A stretch of 64,000 nt of DNA from Microcebus murinus. Its lineage: Eukaryota; Chordata; Mammalia; Primates; Cheirogaleidae. The notes below the pieces were generated by a model, which was not told the origin of the DNA, searched no databases, and worked only from the letters and a program-made list of their open reading frames with translations. Numbering within the stretch: the first letter of the stretch is position 1; every line of letters starts with the position of its first letter. The position numbers were made by a program, and so were the translations under genes. The DNA lies in assembly GCF_040939455.1 (NCBI RefSeq), contig NC_134109.1:51426001-51490000 (forward strand). Reading direction: 5' to 3'. Of the stretch, positions 58,057-64,000 are shown piece by piece.

Positions 58057-58985
58057 TAAAAATGACAAAATATAACTTCTAGGATTTTTACCATAAATCC
58101 TGGAAATCATAAAGCAGACAATGTATTTGTATCTTCATTTGGAGTACATGTATTTTCTTTGTAATGTAGCTTCATATGAAAATGATTTTTTTCCAAAGGT
58201 TTCATGTGTTTATATTCAAGGTAACAAATCCTTGTATAGAATATTCTCATTGTTGTACGTAACTAAAAATGTAAGGAAAATTGTTTCACTTATGGTTTGT
58301 AAATTTGTTTTACAATATTAAAATATATAGATAAGTTTCTTATAAATATCTAAGTCTGTTTACTTTTAGAAAATCATGTTCCAAACAGATTTTTAAAAAG
58401 CTTTCAAGAAAATGTTACTCTACTATAAGTGAAGTGAGGTTGGAGAGGGGATGAAAGAAGTTGTATTGGTGGCTACTGAATTCATGAAAACTTCTAAGTT
58501 AGCATTTACCACCACTTGATACACAAGCCAGAGTTGATGTAATGTTTAAATTACACACTCGTAACACTATGTGACATGCTTCTCTCCTGATAGTTTTCTT
58601 AAAATTTGTGATTGACATATATCTATGAAATCTATGTGAATTTCATTTATTGATTTTTCATTATTTTATCAGGTAGAATTAGATAATAGCTTTGTTCCAT
58701 TCTTAAGCCTTATTTACATATGCAGACAAAGCTTAAATTTGGTCTCAATATTTTGACTGGATTAGACATTCAGTTAATACATCCACCATTAGAAAGGAGT
58801 CAAGTTTATGATATATCATGATAAACATCCTTTTTCTTTCTTGATTTCTCCTTTAGAAATAAACTGCTTTTAGATTATTATGTTTTACAATTTGATATAG
58901 AATATCTTCCCTCTGGCTACACATTCACCTACCCTTTGTCTCCAGTTAGAGTGTCCAAATAAAGTTAGACTGCTTTTATATTATT
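58057..58985 (+). terminator. MIS18BP1: MIS18BP1 3' UTR and polyadenylation signals
   Basis: AT-rich 3' UTR. Canonical AATAAA at 58858-58863 and 58958-58963, the second followed by T-rich sequence. Which site is used cannot be told from sequence. Confidence 0.7.
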
Positions 58986-59127
58986 TGTTTCTTGTTTTTG
59001 TTGTTTATTTTTAATTACTAGGTCATAGAAAAAGAAATAAGCATTTTGTTACTGGTTCTGTTTTAGTTTCCTCAAAAAATATCTGAACTTTTAGTAGAAA
59101 ATAACATTTTCTTCTTTCTTAAAAATT

Positions 59128-59318
59128 TAGTCAGCCAGGTGTGGTGTCATGTGCTTGCAGTCCCAGCTACTCAAGAGGCTGAGCAGGAAGATAGCTTGAG
59201 CCTAGGAGTTTAAGTCTGTAGTGCCCTATAATTGCACCTGTGAATAGGCACTGCACTGCAACCTGGATAACATAGTGAAACCCTGTCTCTTTCAAACAAA
59301 GCAAAAAAATAAAGAATT
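59128..59318 (+). repeat. Alu monomer-like repeat
   Basis: CAGCCAGGTGTGGTGTCATGTG to AACCCTGTCTCTTTC. About 190 bp, diverged, resembling a right monomer. Confidence 0.75.
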
Positions 59319-59333
59319 TAGTTAGTAATAACC

Positions 59334-59632
59334 AGCTGGGCATGGTGGCTCATGCCTATAATCCTAGCACTCTGTGAGGCCAAGGTAAGAGGATTGCTTG
59401 AGCTCAGCAGTTCAAGACCAGCCTGAGCAAGAGCAAGATCCTATCTCTACTAAAAATTAGCTGGGCATGGTGTTATGTACCTGTAGTCCCAGCTACATAG
59501 GAGGCTGAGACAGGAGGATCACCTGAGCCCAGGAGTTTGGGGTTGCTGTGAGTTAGGCTGACGCCATGGCACTCTAGCCCCAGTGGTGGAGTGAGAGACT
59601 CTGTCTACCCCCCCACCAAAAAAAAAAAAGAT
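59334..59632 (+). mobile_element. Alu, short linker
   Basis: AGCTGGGCATGGTGGCTCATG to GAGAGACTCTGTC and a C/A-rich tail. The linker lacks the AT expansion. Confidence 0.88.
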
Positions 59633-59636
59633 TAGG

Positions 59637-61719
<2,083 letters not shown>

Positions 61720-61720
<1 letters not shown>

Positions 61721-62185
61721 TAATTGGACTAAGATCATTCATCTTTAAACTACCATAATTATTTCTACCACAAAGACCTTTGGTGGATGTAGGATGGAAC
61801 AAAAGCAAGCATTATTTTAGAATGGCCCTAAAAAATACTATTGTAGAACTTAAGTTGCCAATGTGCTGCTTAAAGTGTTTTAGGAGTTAAGAAGGTGGTT
61901 AATTGCCTTAGCAAAAAATAAAAAGGTAATTTTGAAATGGCATAGAGTTGACTCAAACCAAAATTCTGACCTCTCCTGCCCATATTCCATGTGTCTATTC
62001 TATTCTAAGGTATCTCACTGCCAGGTACTTGGTTAGTCCCATTTCTTACTATCAGGTCATAAGATAAGCTAATAATAAGCTTTAAGGTAAGTAACCTCCA
62101 GAGGAGACTTAAACGTGGAAAAGACTTTAAGGAGTCAAGGACTAGAATAAGGATGGATTGACAATCAATAGAGTTAATTTTTTTC
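61720..62185. other. Unassigned intergenic sequence
   Basis: No repeat, exon or RNA gene recognised. Confidence 0.35.
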
Positions 62186-62523
62186 TTTCTTTCTTTTTTC
62201 TTTTTATTTTTTTTTTGAGACAGTCTGGCTCTGTTGCCCGGGCTAGAGTGCCATGGCATCAGCCTAGCTCATAGCAACCTCAAACTCCTGGGCTCAAGCG
62301 ATCCTTCTGCCTCAGCCTCCTGAGTAGCTGGAACTATAGGCATGTGTCACCATGCCTGGCTAATATTTTCTATATATTTCTAGTTGGCCAATTAATTTCT
62401 ATTTTTAGTAGAGATGGAGTCTCGCTCTTGCTCAGGCTGGTCTCGAACTCCTGAGCTCAAACGATCCCCTCTCCTTGGCCTCCCAGAGTGCTAGGATTAC
62501 AGGCGTGAGCCACCGCGCCAGGC
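62186..62523 (-). mobile_element. Alu, antisense
   Basis: T/C-rich tail to CACCGCGCCAGGCC. Full dimer. Confidence 0.93.
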
Positions 62524-62529
62524 CTATAG

Positions 62530-64000
62530 GGTTAATATTAATAGTTAAGGGCAACCAATGAAAGTATGGGAGTAGGCTATTGCAAGCTTAAATGTGGAGA
62601 GAGCTCACCACACAACAAGCATAAATAAATGAAATTCTCTAGGTTATGTCCTTCACACCACCTTAATTTATGTTATTTTTGGTCTGATGGGCGGACACAC
62701 AAAGGGAGTCTGAGCATGTGAGAGGTGCTCCAAGTAGATCAGCCAGCCCACGTCAATGTTTGAAGGACTGCATGCTTCTGGCATGCAGCTGGGGCACAAT
62801 ACCACCAGGTGTCCCCATCCTCACACCATTGACAGACCATGTAGCAGGAACATGAAGCATCAAGCAGCAGCACAGTGGAACCAGAAAGAGAAGCCCCTTT
62901 CCTCCTGACAAAGCTTAGCATTGTGCTCACTGCTAAAGGAGAAATGCTCAGAGTCCAGTTGTTTTTGCAGAATGAGTACTGAAGGGTGAATTTGGATCTG
63001 AGAGGTAATAAACTGGTAACTACACACCAGCCAATAAATTATAGTGCTTCTCTCTCTGGCTTTGAGAGAATTATTGAACAGCAAATATATGAGGTCAGCT
63101 GCTTTCAGAAGAATTTAGAGTTTATACTACCTTAAAGGAGCTGTGTTCACAATTAGAGTAACTTTTTTTGGCCCCTTTTAATCACTATAGTAGAGTAAAA
63201 GAGAAATATTAATATATCTAGTTCCTGGGTTGTGGTTCTAGATTTGCCAGTCTAAACTTGATTAAGTTACTTGTTTCTGGGACTTACTTATACCATCTGA
63301 TAAGAAAGGAAAGAGAAAATCAATTTGAATTAGATGAGCTCTGAAGTCCCTGCCAGGTCTAAGGTGAGGAAAGCACTCTGCTGTGAGGTTAATTCAACTA
63401 CCCAACAATGTAACAAAAAAATACAAACAAACAAAAAAAACCCAAGGCACCCCAGAGGATGCTAAATGGGGGCACGGGGGAGAATGCCTATAATTAAAGG
63501 TTTCTTTAGTAGTAGACTGACTAGCAGACAGAGACTCATACATGTTGCAGATATACACATGAAGCCATCCTAATAGCATCACAGACAATATAATAGGTTG
63601 ATAAAATGGGTCCACATTCAGTAATTTATAGTAAAAAGAAATTTTCCAAGTCTAAGCCAATATACTTCTTCTTTGAATATATTTTGACAACAAAAAAAAG
63701 TAATGTAACTTGGAGTTCATATTAATAGGATTTGACTGTACTAGAAATACTTTTGGTAAGATAAACATATTCAGTTAAATTTTCTACTTTCCTAATTACA
63801 GGTCACTTACCTCACAGCACTCCCACCACCTACATCTTACCCAGTATGGATTAAGTACATTTAAAATATTCTAGATGTTATAGTTTATATATGGGAAAAC
63901 TGTTTATGATCATATTGGGAGCAGTCATAGACATATCAACCTTACTATACTAATAATAACAATAGTACATACTTTAATCTTGAGGAAAATTCCAAAATAC
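62530..64000. other. Unassigned intergenic sequence
   Basis: Non-repetitive by eye. In human, FANCM converges on MIS18BP1 about 2 kb beyond its 3' end, so FANCM 3' UTR on the - strand could lie here. I found no FANCM coding motif and no clear - strand polyadenylation signal, so I do not call it. Confidence 0.3.

Noticed and set aside
62739..63084. Overlapping - strand frames as FANCM coding exons
   Set aside because: Expected by synteny with human, but no motif, splice structure or C-terminal domain of FANCM was recognised.

Overview
This is a nuclear genome window from a primate, very probably a strepsirrhine (lemur-like). It carries about 21 dimeric 7SL-derived Alu elements. Most have the long AT-rich linker typical of lemur copies, and several keep intact target-site duplications. 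There is also a young L1 3' end with a G-rich tract, a short piggyBac-type element flanked by TTAA, old L2 and L1M elements, hAT and Tigger MITEs and endogenous retrovirus remnants. The genus cannot be fixed from sequence alone.

The only host protein-coding gene I can support is a complete MIS18BP1 (M18BP1/KNL2), the CENP-A licensing factor, on the + strand. It has a CpG-rich promoter near 6.2-6.8 kb, a non-coding exon 1 ending near 6807, sixteen coding exons (ATG at 11168, TAG at 58054-58056) and a 3' UTR with AATAAA signals at 58858 and 58958. I read all 16 coding exons with consensus GT/AG borders and consistent phase. They sum to 3399 nt, 1132 codons plus stop. The SANTA domain lies in exons 5-7 and the SANT/Myb-like domain in exons 11-12. 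Four CDK-type S/T-P-x-K motifs fall where the human protein is cell-cycle regulated.

Layout: 1-4.5 kb, a decayed, internally deleted retroviral provirus on the - strand (env start, integrase, RNase H, RT and protease pieces, gag, 5' LTR). 5.1-5.7 kb, an Alu and a 265-bp LTR with 8-bp inverted ends. 5.8-6.9 kb, the CpG-rich promoter. 6.8-58 kb, the MIS18BP1 exons in repeat-filled introns. These introns hold a full-length U4 snRNA pseudogene (intron 1), a piggyBac MITE and a long antisense L2 (intron 2), sense L2s (introns 4 and 6), and an antisense L1, 250-bp GC-rich modules and a sense L1M (intron 11). 59-61.7 kb, Alus and an internally deleted L1. 62.5-64 kb, unassigned.

The most unusual signals are two recent local copy events in neighbouring introns. 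In one, 193 bp containing the exon 13 splice acceptor was copied into an Alu in intron 13. In the other, 211 bp of an LTR was copied 1.4 kb upstream in intron 14. Each pair differs by about one base in my reading, and the junctions show microhomology.
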